Assembly (NCBI GenBank): GCA_023230855.1
Contig: JALNWQ010000015.1
Span: 51,984-115,983 of the forward strand
Source: Solirubrobacteraceae bacterium
GTDB taxonomy: Bacteria; Actinomycetota; Thermoleophilia; Solirubrobacterales; Solirubrobacteraceae
Reading direction: 5' to 3'
DNA: 64,000 bases
Made by a program: the position numbers and the translations under genes. This document shows positions 45,641 through 53,285 of the stretch, in pieces (positions within the stretch are counted from its first letter, which is position 1; each line of letters starts with the position of its first letter). Below the pieces are notes generated by a model that saw only the letters and a program-made list of their open reading frames with translations, was not told where the DNA came from and made no database searches.

Positions 45641-45708
45641 GCCGAGGCCGCGATCCATCTCCGATCGTGTGGATCGGGAATGCGGTGGCCGGTCCGGTGG
45701 CGAGTCCG

Positions 45709-45714
45709 TACCAT
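45709..45714 (+). promoter_or_regulatory. Leaderless-type -10 hexamer for ispH
   Basis: TACCAT, 7 bases before the GTG at 45722. The spacer GGGAGGG resembles an SD but is too close to act as one on this start. Confidence 0.45.
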
Positions 45715-45721
45715 GGGAGGG

Positions 45722-46702
45722 GTGAGCGCGCCCTCCACGCCCGACACCGTCCTGCTCGCCCGCCCGCGCGGCTACTGCGCGGGCGTCGACCGCGCCGTCC
45801 AGACCGTCGAGCGCGCGCTCGAGCTCTACGGCCCGCCCGTGTACGTCCGCAAGGAGATCGTGCACAACAAGCACGTCGTCGAGACGCTGCGCTCGCGCGG
45901 CGCGATCTTCGTCGACGAGCTGACCGGCGACATCCCCGAGGGCGCGATCACGATCTTCAGCGCGCACGGCGTGAGCCCGGCGGTCCACGCCGACGCGGCG
46001 GAGCGCGGCCTGCGGACGATCGACGCGACCTGCCCCCTGGTGACGAAGGTCCACCGCGAGGCGGTGAAGTTCGCCGAGGACGGCTACCGCATGATCCTCA
46101 TCGGCCACGCCGGCCACGAGGAGGTCGAGGGCACGATGGGCGAGGCGCCCGACCACATCACCCTCGTCGAGACGGTGGACGACGTCGACGGGCTCGACAT
46201 CGACCCCGACACCGAGAAGCTCGCCTACATCTCGCAGACGACGCTGTCGGTCGACGAGACGCGCGAGATCATCGATCGGCTGCGCCAGCGGTTCCCGCAC
46301 ATCACCGGGCCTCGCAAGGACGACATCTGCTACGCGACGACGAACCGCCAGATGGCGGTCAAGCAGCTCGCCGCGCAGTGCGACCTCGTCCTCGTCATCG
46401 GGTCGCGCAACTCGTCGAACTCGCTGCGGCTCGTCGACGTCACGCGCGAGCTGGGGACCGAGAGCCACCTCATCGACAACGCCGGCGAGGTCGACGAGGC
46501 GTGGCTGGACGGCAAGCGCACCGTCGGGATCACGTCCGGGGCGAGCGCCCCCGACGAGCTCGTGGAGGAGCTCGTCGCGCTCTTCCGCTCCCGTGGCACC
46601 ACCGACGTCCGCGAGCTCGAGGTCATCCGCGAGGACGTGCGGTTCATGCTCCCCAAGCCGATCCGCGTGGAGCAGCGCGCCCGCGAGGCGGCGCGGGCGT
46701 AG
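45722..46702 (+). CDS. ispH: 4-hydroxy-3-methylbut-2-enyl diphosphate reductase
   Basis: 326 residues. IspH is the last enzyme of the MEP isoprenoid pathway, reducing HMBPP to IPP and DMAPP. The three cluster cysteines are in RGYCAGVDRAV (Cys19), DATCPLVTKVH and DDICYATTNRQ; the active-site histidines are in VHNKHVV and SAHGV, and the TTNRQ, SRNSSNS and TSGASAP motifs bind the diphosphate. Start GTG 45722, chosen by the promoter hexamer; the frame is open upstream. No other MEP gene is in the window. Confidence 0.96.
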   Translation: MSAPSTPDTVLLARPRGYCAGVDRAVQTVERALELYGPPVYVRKEIVHNKHVVETLRSRGAIFVDELTGDIPEGAITIFSAHGVSPAVHADAAERGLRTIDATCPLVTKVHREAVKFAEDGYRMILIGHAGHEEVEGTMGEAPDHITLVETVDDVDGLDIDPDTEKLAYISQTTLSVDETREIIDRLRQRFPHITGPRKDDICYATTNRQMAVKQLAAQCDLVLVIGSRNSSNSLRLVDVTRELGTESHLIDNAGEVDEAWLDGKRTVGITSGASAPDELVEELVALFRSRGTTDVRELEVIREDVRFMLPKPIRVEQRAREAARA

Positions 46703-46716
46703 CGCGACGACCGCGG

Positions 46717-47868
46717 GTGGCTCCCCCGGTCGCAGCCGGCGCGCCGTGGGCCGCGCCGGGCCCGGACGGCGACACGCTCGTCGTGTCCGACCTGCACCTC
46801 GGATCGGCGACCGGCAGCGACCTGCTGCGCCGGTCGACCGACGCGCTCGACGGGCTGCTCGACGGCCTCGACGGGGTCGGCCGGCTCGTCATCGCCGGCG
46901 ACCTGCTCGAGCTGCGCCACGGCCCGGCCCGGGCGATCCTCGACCGGGCCCGACCGGTGCTGCGGGCGATCGGCGAGCGCCTCGGCCCCGACCGACGGGT
47001 GCTGGTGCTGGCGGGCAACCACGACCATGCGATCGTCCGCCCGTGGATCGACCGTCGGCGGCTCGCCGGCGAGGCCCTGGCGCCCACCGACGCCGCCGAC
47101 CCGGTCGACGTGTCCCCGCTCGCCGTCGCGATCGCCGACGCGCTGGCGCCGGCGGCGGTCCACGTCGCGTACCCGGCCGCCTGGATCGTCGCCCCCGATC
47201 GCGGAGCGTCCGGTGGGCCCGCCGGCGTCCTCGTCACCCACGGCCACCACCAGGACGCGATCTGGCGGCTGCCGACGGTCGAGCGACTGCTCGCCGGCGC
47301 CGTGGCGCGCGCCCACCGCCAGACCCAGGCCGACACCCACACCGTCGAGCAGTTCGAGCGGCTCCTGCGGCCCGCCTACGGCTGGATCGAGGGCATGGCC
47401 GAGTACGCGGAGCGCGACGGGCAGGCCCGGTCGCAGCGCACGTCGGCCCGCGTCTGGGAGCTGTTGCGCGACGGCCGCGGGGTCCGGGGACGCGCCGCCC
47501 GGATCGCGGTGCCCGTCGCCGTCCGCGCCGCGCGGCGCGGCGGCCTGGGCGACCTCGAGCCCCGGCTCGACCCCGACGTCCTGCGCCGCGAGGGCCTGGC
47601 CGGCGTCGCGACCGTCGTCCGGCGGTGGGGCCTGCGGCCCGCGCACCTCGTCAGCGGGCACACCCACCACGCCGGTCCGCTCGCCGACGCCGCCCCGCAC
47701 GAGTGGCGGACGGCCGCCGGCATCCGCCTGTGGAACCCGGGCGCGTGGGTGTGGGACGGCACGTCGCCGTCCGGTGCGGTCGACGGCCGGGCCCATCCCT
47801 ACGCGCCCGGCGGCGCGATCCGGATCGGGGTCGACGGCGAGCCGCGGGTCGTCCGGCTGCTGCCCTGA
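46717..47868 (+). CDS. Calcineurin-like metallophosphoesterase (LpxH-like fold)
   Basis: 383 residues. All metal-site motifs are present: SDLHLGS (DxH), AGDLLEL (GDxxE), AGNHDHA (GNHD), VTHGHHQD (GH-type) and SGHTHHAG. The early motif set and the GDLLELRHG spacing resemble UDP-2,3-diacylglucosamine hydrolase, but a lipid A role is not expected in an actinobacterium, so the substrate is unknown. A middle insert (about 180-290) is helical and Arg-rich. It follows ispH after 14 bases and is probably co-transcribed. Confidence 0.87.
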   Translation: MAPPVAAGAPWAAPGPDGDTLVVSDLHLGSATGSDLLRRSTDALDGLLDGLDGVGRLVIAGDLLELRHGPARAILDRARPVLRAIGERLGPDRRVLVLAGNHDHAIVRPWIDRRRLAGEALAPTDAADPVDVSPLAVAIADALAPAAVHVAYPAAWIVAPDRGASGGPAGVLVTHGHHQDAIWRLPTVERLLAGAVARAHRQTQADTHTVEQFERLLRPAYGWIEGMAEYAERDGQARSQRTSARVWELLRDGRGVRGRAARIAVPVAVRAARRGGLGDLEPRLDPDVLRREGLAGVATVVRRWGLRPAHLVSGHTHHAGPLADAAPHEWRTAAGIRLWNPGAWVWDGTSPSGAVDGRAHPYAPGGAIRIGVDGEPRVVRLLP

Positions 47869-47946
47869 CCGTCGGGGGCACGGGGCGGCCGGCGGGCGAC
47901 CTCCGTCCCGGTCGAGGCGGAGGCGCCGAGCGCGGGCGGTCCGCGG

Positions 47947-48735
47947 TCAGCCGTGCCCGGGCAACGACTCGCCCGCCCCGTCGGCGGCCAGGCCGGGCGC
48001 GAAGCTCACGCCGTGCACCACGGCGCCGGGGCCCGCCTCGACGGCGATGACCCCGTTCGTCGACCGCTCGTGGGCCCGGACGAGGTACGCCCCCGGGCCG
48101 GGGACGCCGAACGGGTGACCGTCGACGAGGACCGTCCCCTCGTCCGCGCCGTCCGGCTCGGCGACGACCCACACCTCGCCGGCGCGGTACGGGCCGTCGT
48201 ACGGCCCGTCCTGCTCGGGCGTCGGCAGCACGAGCATCGCGTCGTCGTCGTCGATCGGTCGCAGCGGCGCGAGCGGCTCGTCGTCGAGACCGAGCAACTC
48301 GAGGATCGCCTCCTCGCACTCCCGGTAGCCGCCCTCGCCGACGTGGTGGTCGACGAGCCAGCTCGACCCGTCGAAGAGGTAGCGCGACGGCCAGCCCGGG
48401 GCCTCGAAGTCGTCGCGGTACGTGCCGTCGGCGTCGATGAGCACCGGGAACGTGATCCCGAGCCGCTCGACCGCCGCCCGGATCGCGTCCGGATCCCGCG
48501 AGCACGCGAACCCCGACCAGTGCGCGCCGACGACCCGCAGGCCGTGCTCGGCGTACCGGTCGTGCCACGCCTGCAGGTAGGCCACCGACCGCACCGACGC
48601 CGGCCGGCAGAAGTCCCAGAACTCGACGAGCACCGGCCGCCCGACCTGCTGGTCCATGCGGAGCATCGCGACGTTGACCCACTCCGCGGGGCGGGGGAAC
48701 GGGGGAGCGGGGATGGTCTCCGCGGGGGCGCGCAT
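47947..48735 (-). CDS. Redoxin (TlpA/DipZ-C-terminal-like) without a CxxC motif
   Basis: 262 residues. Thioredoxin-like fold: RPVLVEFWDFCRPASVRSVAYLQAWHDRYAEHGLRVVGAHW. At the active site the usual CxxC reads FCRPAS, leaving one cysteine (Cys43); a second, Cys78, lies in GFACSRDPDAI. The region LIDADGTYRDDFEAPGWPSRYLFDG matches the TlpA/DipZ family. A C-terminal beta domain (GEVWVVAEPDGADEG...GPGAYLVRAHE) corresponds to the family's CBM-like tail. No export signal is present, unlike most TlpA proteins, so it may be cytoplasmic. It diverges from the membrane protein at 48783. Confidence 0.8.
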   Translation of the reverse strand: MRAPAETIPAPPFPRPAEWVNVAMLRMDQQVGRPVLVEFWDFCRPASVRSVAYLQAWHDRYAEHGLRVVGAHWSGFACSRDPDAIRAAVERLGITFPVLIDADGTYRDDFEAPGWPSRYLFDGSSWLVDHHVGEGGYRECEEAILELLGLDDEPLAPLRPIDDDDAMLVLPTPEQDGPYDGPYRAGEVWVVAEPDGADEGTVLVDGHPFGVPGPGAYLVRAHERSTNGVIAVEAGPGAVVHGVSFAPGLAADGAGESLPGHG

Positions 48736-48744
48736 GGGGCGGCC

Positions 48745-48750
48745 ACGTTA
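48745..48750 (-). promoter_or_regulatory. -10 hexamer for the redoxin gene
   Basis: TAACGT on the reverse strand, 9 bases before ATG 48735. Confidence 0.45.
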
Positions 48751-48768
48751 CCCGGCGGGACGACGATC

Positions 48769-48774
48769 TACCAT
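48769..48774 (+). promoter_or_regulatory. Leaderless-type -10 hexamer
   Basis: TACCAT, 8 bases before the ATG at 48783. Confidence 0.5.
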
Positions 48775-48782
48775 CCGGCGCG

Positions 48783-50234
48783 ATGCTCCGCACGGTCAGC
48801 CGCGGGCGCGGGCCCCGGCGGCGCGCCCGGTGGTCGCTCGGCCTCGCGATCCTCGTCCCGGTCCTGTGGACGGCCACCGCCGCGTCGGCGGGCGCGCACG
48901 ATCCGCTCGGTCCGCGCGATCTGCCGCTCCCCGAATGGGCGTTCCCGTGGATCGTCGCGGCCGTCCTGCTGGCGATCCAGGTCCGGTGGCTGCGGGGGCG
49001 TCCCGCGGCGCCGCGGTCGGCCGCGCCGACGGCGACGGACGGGACGGGACGGACGCCCGCCGCCGCGGTCGCGCTCCGGGTCGCGCTCGGCGCGCTCGGC
49101 GTCGCCGGCCTGGCGGTCGCGCTGTGGGCCGGGAGCACCGGCACGTCCAACCCGCGGGCGAACCTCCTGCCGACGGTGCTGCTCGTCGGCCTGCTCGTCG
49201 GGCTGCCGGTCGCGTCGATCGCCGTGGGCGACCTGTGGCGGTGGCTCAGCCCGTGGGGCGCCGTGGTCGACGCCGCCGGGTGGGTCGGCCGTCGGGCGTC
49301 CGGGCCGCGGGGCCTGCCGGAGCCGTTCCGGTGGCCGGAGCGCCTCGGCAGCCTGCCGGCGGCCGGCGTCCTGCTCGTCGTCGGGTGGATCCAGGTCGCG
49401 TCGCCCGCACGGGACGACCCGGCGGCGTTGGCGCTCCTGGGGCTCGTCTACACCGCGGTCCTGCTCGCCGGGGCCGGCGCGTTCGGCCGGGCGTTCCTCG
49501 ACCGGGTCGACGGGTTCGCGTTGCTCGGGCGGATGGGCGCGGCGCTGTCGCCGTGGACCGTCCGCGACGGCCGGCCCGCGCTGCGCCGCCCCGGGGCCGG
49601 CCTGGCGTCCGCCGCAGGCGATCCCGGCGTGCCGGCGGGAGCGATCGCGTTGGCCGCGACCGCGACGTTCGACGGCGTGGCCTCCACCGGCGCCTGGTCC
49701 GGCGACGACGGGATCGGGCCTCGGCTCGAGACGCTGTTCGTCGACCTCGGGCTCCCGGACGGGACGGCGTCGACGGTCGGCTCGACGGTCGGGTTGCTCC
49801 TCGTCGCCGGGGCCCTCGCGGCCGTCGCCGCGGGCGTCGTCGTCGCGCTCCGGCGGGCCGGCGGCGCCCGCGACGGCGATCCGGCGGCCCGGGTGGCCGG
49901 TGGGCTCGTCGCGGCGGGGCTCGCGACGATCGTCGCCCACTACGGGTCGCTGCTCGTGTCGGAGGCGCCGACGATCCGCTCGCTCGTGTCGGATCCGCGC
50001 GGCGACGGGTCGGACTGGTTCGGCACGGCGAGCCACACCGGGAGCGTCGGCCAGTCCGGCGCGGTCGCCGTCTGGCTCGTCCAGCTCGCCGTCGTCGCCG
50101 CGCTCCACGTCGCCCTGCTCGTCACGCTGCGCCCCGCCGCCCGCGGGGGACGGAGGGCGACGGTCCGCGTCGCGACGGTCGGGCTGGTGGCGTCGGTCGC
50201 GTCGGTCGCCCTCGCTCTATGGTTGTCGACGTGA
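48783..50234 (+). CDS. Polytopic membrane protein (fenitrothion-hydrolase-like family)
   Basis: 483 residues. Signal or first helix at 19-38, then GAHDPLGPRDLPLPEWAFPWIVAAVLLA and about nine further hydrophobic segments. Thermoleophilia carry similar proteins that databases label fenitrothion hydrolase, a name taken from one plasmid-borne enzyme; actual function is unknown. Hydrophobic stretches carry polar motifs (GDLWRWLSPWGAVVDAAGW, ATFDGVASTGAW) that may line a pocket. Its stop overlaps the start of a 62-residue membrane peptide, so the two may form a complex. Confidence 0.75.
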   Translation: MLRTVSRGRGPRRRARWSLGLAILVPVLWTATAASAGAHDPLGPRDLPLPEWAFPWIVAAVLLAIQVRWLRGRPAAPRSAAPTATDGTGRTPAAAVALRVALGALGVAGLAVALWAGSTGTSNPRANLLPTVLLVGLLVGLPVASIAVGDLWRWLSPWGAVVDAAGWVGRRASGPRGLPEPFRWPERLGSLPAAGVLLVVGWIQVASPARDDPAALALLGLVYTAVLLAGAGAFGRAFLDRVDGFALLGRMGAALSPWTVRDGRPALRRPGAGLASAAGDPGVPAGAIALAATATFDGVASTGAWSGDDGIGPRLETLFVDLGLPDGTASTVGSTVGLLLVAGALAAVAAGVVVALRRAGGARDGDPAARVAGGLVAAGLATIVAHYGSLLVSEAPTIRSLVSDPRGDGSDWFGTASHTGSVGQSGAVAVWLVQLAVVAALHVALLVTLRPAARGGRRATVRVATVGLVASVASVALALWLST

Positions 50235-50419
50235 CGGTGCTCGCCCACATCGGCCACTGGTACCACGTGTTCCTGTACCTCCTGCCGGTGGCGCTCGTCG
50301 CCGGGGGACTGTGGCTCGCGGGACGGCGCCTGCCCGACGACGAGGACGACCTCGACGACGATCCGTTCGACGAGGGGCTCGACGACGAGCCCGACGTCGC
50401 CCCGGGCCCGTCCCGCTGA
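50231..50419 (+). CDS. Small single-pass membrane protein with acidic tail
   Basis: 62 residues from GTG 50231, which overlaps the preceding TGA by 4 bases (GTGA); an in-frame ATG at 50219 would add four. HIGHWYHVFLYLLPVALVAGGLWLAGRRLP is one membrane helix with aromatic and His residues near the outer end; the rest is strongly acidic (DDEDDLDDDPFDEGLDDEPD). Too short for a family match. Translational coupling suggests an accessory subunit of the preceding membrane protein. No hairpin of note in the next 50 bases. Confidence 0.65.
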   Translation: MTVLAHIGHWYHVFLYLLPVALVAGGLWLAGRRLPDDEDDLDDDPFDEGLDDEPDVAPGPSR

Positions 50420-50620
50420 CGCCCTCGCGGCATCGACCGAACGTCCACCGCGGGGTGGCGCGGTCACGGCGGGGTACGGTCGCGACGACGACGGTAGTAC
50501 CAAGCCTCATCCACCGAGCGCCCCACCCGACCACGGAACCGCGACGACCGCGCAACCGACCGGTCGCGGTGGGGTTATCCCGGGTGAAGGCCCGAACGAT
50601 CCGACCGGGAGGTGACGACG

Positions 50621-50893
50621 ATGCCCACCACGACCAACGACCGTCCCGACATCAACGCGCTCCACGCGCTCCTGGACTCGGTCGCGGACACGCACGAGAT
50701 CGTCGTTCGCGACGCCCGCTACGCCGACGACGCCCTGCACGGCGCGTGGGCCTCGGCGCGCGAGGACGCCCGCGACGCGTGGGCGGCCTGGTCCGCCGAG
50801 CCGGGGCCGGTCCGCTGGGCGGTGTACGTCGCCGCCCGGGACCGCGAGGACGCGGCCGTGGCGGCCTGCGCCCACGAGCACGCGACCGTCTGA
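50621..50893 (+). CDS. Hypothetical small helical protein
   Basis: 90 residues; family not recognised. A strong SD (GGGAGGT, 50607-50613) lies 7 bases before ATG 50621, so the gene is well supported despite its size. The chain is acidic and helical, with repeated Ala/Asp/Trp (DDALHGAWASAREDARDAWAAWSAEPGPVRWAVYVAARDREDAAVAAC). The 200-base leader (50420-50620) contains an inverted repeat (ACCGCGAC with GTCGCGGT around 50540-50570) and a GGGGTTATCCCGGG segment, so the leader may be structured; I could not match it to a known riboswitch. Confidence 0.7.
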   Translation: MPTTTNDRPDINALHALLDSVADTHEIVVRDARYADDALHGAWASAREDARDAWAAWSAEPGPVRWAVYVAARDREDAAVAACAHEHATV

Positions 50894-50920
50894 CGTCCGC
50901 GCCGACCGGGTCGCCGTGGG

Positions 50921-51559
50921 TCAGCCCGCGCCGGCCTCGGCCTGCAGCACGCGGATGTCGTGCGCCAGGCCGTCGTCGGTGAGCACCTGCACCGGCCACG
51001 CCACCCGCTGACGGCCGCGGCCGTCGACGAGCAGGACGTACGCGTTGTGCTCGAACCCCTGGCCCTGGGGCTGGATGCCGTAGGCGCGCCAGATCGGCCG
51101 GAGCGCGTCGCGCTCGCCGAGGAGGAACCGCATCCGGTCCCGCAGGCCCATCCGGTTGACGAACCGCTGCGCCGACGCCGGGGTGTCGCGCTCGGGGTCG
51201 ACGGTGACCGCGATCACCGGCACCGGCGCGTCGAGCCGGTCGAGGGCGCCGGCGATCTGCCGCGCGGCGACCGGGCAGGTGTCCCGGCAGGTCGAGTAGA
51301 GGAAGGTGACGACGAGCGGCGCTCCGCGATACTCGTCGAGCGTCGCGATCCGACCCCGCTGGTCGCGCAGGCGCAGCGGCGGGGCGAGGGCGTCCGACGC
51401 GCGGGTCGGTCCGGCGAAGGGGCTGGCGGCGGACTCCACCCCGTCGACGGCCGCGGCGACCGGCGTCACCGCCTGCGGGCGGAGGAGCACGAGGCTCACC
51501 GCCAGGCCGAGCGTCACGGTGAGCGTCACGAGGAGGGCGAGCGGCAGGCGCGGATGCAC
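50921..51559 (-). CDS. SCO1/SenC family copper chaperone-like protein
   Basis: 212 residues. One N-terminal membrane helix (about 5-27), then a thioredoxin-fold Sco domain. The copper ligands are Cys91 and Cys95 in YSTCRDTCP and His171 in FEHNAY. Sco proteins deliver copper to, or reduce, the CuA site of cytochrome oxidase; no oxidase genes are in the window. GTG 51559 is chosen because TACCCT ends 8 bases before it and the protein then starts just ahead of its membrane helix. It diverges from the sulfur-carrier activating gene. Confidence 0.9.
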   Translation of the reverse strand: MHPRLPLALLVTLTVTLGLAVSLVLLRPQAVTPVAAAVDGVESAASPFAGPTRASDALAPPLRLRDQRGRIATLDEYRGAPLVVTFLYSTCRDTCPVAARQIAGALDRLDAPVPVIAVTVDPERDTPASAQRFVNRMGLRDRMRFLLGERDALRPIWRAYGIQPQGQGFEHNAYVLLVDGRGRQRVAWPVQVLTDDGLAHDIRVLQAEAGAG

Positions 51560-51567
51560 GTCGACCC

Positions 51568-51573
51568 AGGGTA
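51568..51573 (-). promoter_or_regulatory. Leaderless-type -10 hexamer for the SCO1 gene
   Basis: TACCCT on the reverse strand, 8 bases before GTG 51559. It is 28 bases from the divergent CTACACTT box. Confidence 0.45.
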
Positions 51574-51600
51574 CGCGACGCCGGACGATCCCGCGGGTCG

Positions 51601-51618
51601 CTACACTTTCTGAAGTAG
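51601..51618 (+). promoter_or_regulatory. Shared sulfur-gene promoter/operator box (copy 1)
   Basis: CTACACTTTCTGAAGTAG. It holds TACACT (51602-51607, the -10) fused to the inverted repeat ACTT-4-AAGT. An almost identical box precedes cysM at 56083-56097. Position over the -10 fits a repressor site. A GTG follows TACACT by 10 bases, the same spacing as the cysM ATG in copy 2. Confidence 0.6.
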
Positions 51619-51644
51619 TGGAATCCCGATGGGCTATCAGGTGA
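51618..51644 (+). CDS. Possible leaderless leader peptide (8 residues)
   Basis: GTG 51618 begins a frame MESRWAIR ending TGA 51642-51644. It lies exactly where a leaderless start would fall after the TACACT box. A second short frame, ATG 51629 to TGA 51650-51652 (MGYQVIA), overlaps it and ends on the moeB-like start (ATGA). Translation of these could couple to the main gene. No Cys codons are present. Speculative. Confidence 0.3.
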   Translation: MESRWAIR

Positions 51645-51648
51645 TCGC

Positions 51649-52851
51649 ATGACACCCTCCGGTGCGGAGTTCGTCCGCCAGATCAAGGGGCAGGTCGACG
51701 AGGTCGACCCGGCGCAGGTGCAGGAGGTCCTCTGGGACCCGGACACCGTGATCGTCGACGTCCGCGAGAGCGACGAGGTGTCGGCCGGCAAGCTGCCCGG
51801 CGCCGTCCACGTCGCCCGCGGCTTCCTCGAGTCGCGGATCGACGGCGCGGTCGGCGACCGCGACAAGCGCGTGATCCTCTACTGCGCGTCCGGCAATCGC
51901 TCGGCCCTCGCCGCCCGGACCCTCAAGGAGGACCTGGGGTACGACCGCGTCGAGTCGATGACCGGCGGCTACACGCTGTGGAAGGACCGCGGCTACGAGG
52001 TCGACGTCCCCCGCGTCCTCACGCCGTCGCAGCGCGAGCGCTACAGCCGCCACCTGCTCATCAACGAGATCGGCCTCGAGGGCCAGCTCAAGCTCATCGA
52101 CGCGAAGGTCCTGCTCATCGGCGCAGGCGCGCTCGGGTCGCCGAACTCGCTCTACCTCGCCGCGGCGGGCGTCGGGACGCTCGGCATCGTCGACGACGAC
52201 GTCGTCGACCTGTCCAACCTCCAGCGCCAGGTCGCCCACGGCACGTCGACCATCGGCGAGCCGAAGACCGAGTCGGTCGCCCGGCGGCTCGAGGACCTCA
52301 ACCCCGAGGTGAAGGTCGTCCAGCACCGCACGCGCCTCGACGCGTCGACGGTCCTCGACATCTTCCGCGACTACGACGTCATCGTCGACGGCACCGACAA
52401 CTTCCCGACGCGGTACCTCATCAACGACGCCGCGGTCCGCCTGGGCAAGCCGGTCGTGAGCGCCGCGATCCTCGGGTTCGAGGCGCAGCTGTCGGTGTTC
52501 GACACCCGCCGCGACCAGGAGCACGAGCCCGGCCCGTGCTACCGCTGCCTCTTCCCCGAGCCTCCCCCGGCCGAGCTCGCCCCGTCCTGCGGCGCCAACG
52601 GCGTCCTCGGCGTCCTGCCCGGCACCGCCGGCCTGCTGCAGGCGACCGAGGTCATCAAGCTCGTCGTCGGCGTCGGCGACCCGCTCCGCGGCCGGCTGGC
52701 GATGTACGACGCCCTCGCGGCCGAGATGCGGGAGGTCAAGGTCCGTCGCGACCCGTCCTGCCCCGTCTGCTCCGTCGATCCCGCGTCGATCCCCGACGAC
52801 GAGCTCGGCGTGTTCCCCGACTACGAGGCGTTCTGCGCCGCGGCGGGCTGA
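51649..52851 (+). CDS. Sulfur-carrier adenylyltransferase with N-terminal rhodanese
   Basis: 400 residues. An N-terminal rhodanese domain (about 10-120) with active-site Cys79 in CASGNRS is followed by a ThiF/MoeB-type E1 domain (about 125-395). It has the ATP loop LLIGAGALGSPNSL (about 156), DFDVVDLSN-like DDDVVDLSNLQRQ, the zinc pairs CYRC and CPVC, and the adenylation-site region SCGANGVLG (Cys314). It should adenylate the C-terminus of CysO and install sulfur as a thiocarboxylate. In MoeZ-like proteins the rhodanese is usually at the C-terminus; here the order is reversed. cysO follows after 28 bases with its own promoter. Confidence 0.9.
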   Translation: MTPSGAEFVRQIKGQVDEVDPAQVQEVLWDPDTVIVDVRESDEVSAGKLPGAVHVARGFLESRIDGAVGDRDKRVILYCASGNRSALAARTLKEDLGYDRVESMTGGYTLWKDRGYEVDVPRVLTPSQRERYSRHLLINEIGLEGQLKLIDAKVLLIGAGALGSPNSLYLAAAGVGTLGIVDDDVVDLSNLQRQVAHGTSTIGEPKTESVARRLEDLNPEVKVVQHRTRLDASTVLDIFRDYDVIVDGTDNFPTRYLINDAAVRLGKPVVSAAILGFEAQLSVFDTRRDQEHEPGPCYRCLFPEPPPAELAPSCGANGVLGVLPGTAGLLQATEVIKLVVGVGDPLRGRLAMYDALAAEMREVKVRRDPSCPVCSVDPASIPDDELGVFPDYEAFCAAAG

Positions 52852-52864
52852 GGCTCCGACCCCC

Positions 52865-52870
52865 TACGAT
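52865..52870 (+). promoter_or_regulatory. Leaderless-type -10 hexamer for cysO
   Basis: TACGAT, 9 bases before the ATG at 52880. Confidence 0.45.
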
Positions 52871-52879
52871 TCGCAACCC

Positions 52880-53158
52880 ATGGCCAACATCCGCATCCCC
52901 CCGGTCCTGCGCCCGTCGGTCGGCGGCGAGCGCCAGGTCGACGCCGACGGCGCGACCGTCCGCGAGGTCCTCGACGCGCTGACGACCGCGCACGAGGAGC
53001 TGCGCGGCCAGCTCTTCGGCGCCGACGGCGAGCTCAACCGGTTCGTCAACGTCTACCTCAACGACGAGGACGTCCGCGTCCTCGGCGGCCTCGACACCGC
53101 GGTCGGCCCGGCCGACACGCTGCAGATCCTGCCGGCGATGGCCGGCGGGGCCCGCTGA
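52880..53158 (+). CDS. cysO: MoaD/ThiS-family sulfur carrier, CysO-like
   Basis: 92 residues. Ubiquitin-like fold: IRIPPVLRPSVGGERQVDADGATVREVLDALTTAHEELRGQLF, LNRFVNVYLNDEDVRVLGGLDTAVGPADTLQILPAMAGG. This matches actinobacterial CysO, the carrier that delivers thiocarboxylate sulfur to O-phosphoserine for cysteine synthesis. CysO and other functional carriers end in Gly-Gly, but this one ends GGAR: two extra residues (91-92) follow the diglycine, so it must be trimmed before activation. The JAMM protease Mec at 57374 is the obvious candidate. A MoaD role for molybdopterin is less likely, since no moa genes are near. Confidence 0.85.
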   Translation: MANIRIPPVLRPSVGGERQVDADGATVREVLDALTTAHEELRGQLFGADGELNRFVNVYLNDEDVRVLGGLDTAVGPADTLQILPAMAGGAR

Positions 53159-53285
53159 CGCGATCCGTGGCCCGGTCCCGTGCCCGCCGTCGCGGCGACC
53201 GCACGGGATCGGCGCCGTTCGGGCACGGGATCGGCACGATCTCCCGGTTGGTCCGTCGCGGGCCGGTCGGGGACGATCGACCGCG

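Noticed and set aside
42017..45721. Long forward frame joined to ispH
   Set aside because: It shadows the subtilase and M28 genes in another frame; IspH similarity begins only at 45722.
46717..47868. Assigning the phosphoesterase as LpxH
   Set aside because: Metal motifs are shared by the whole superfamily and lipid A synthesis is not expected in this lineage; no lpx genes are nearby.
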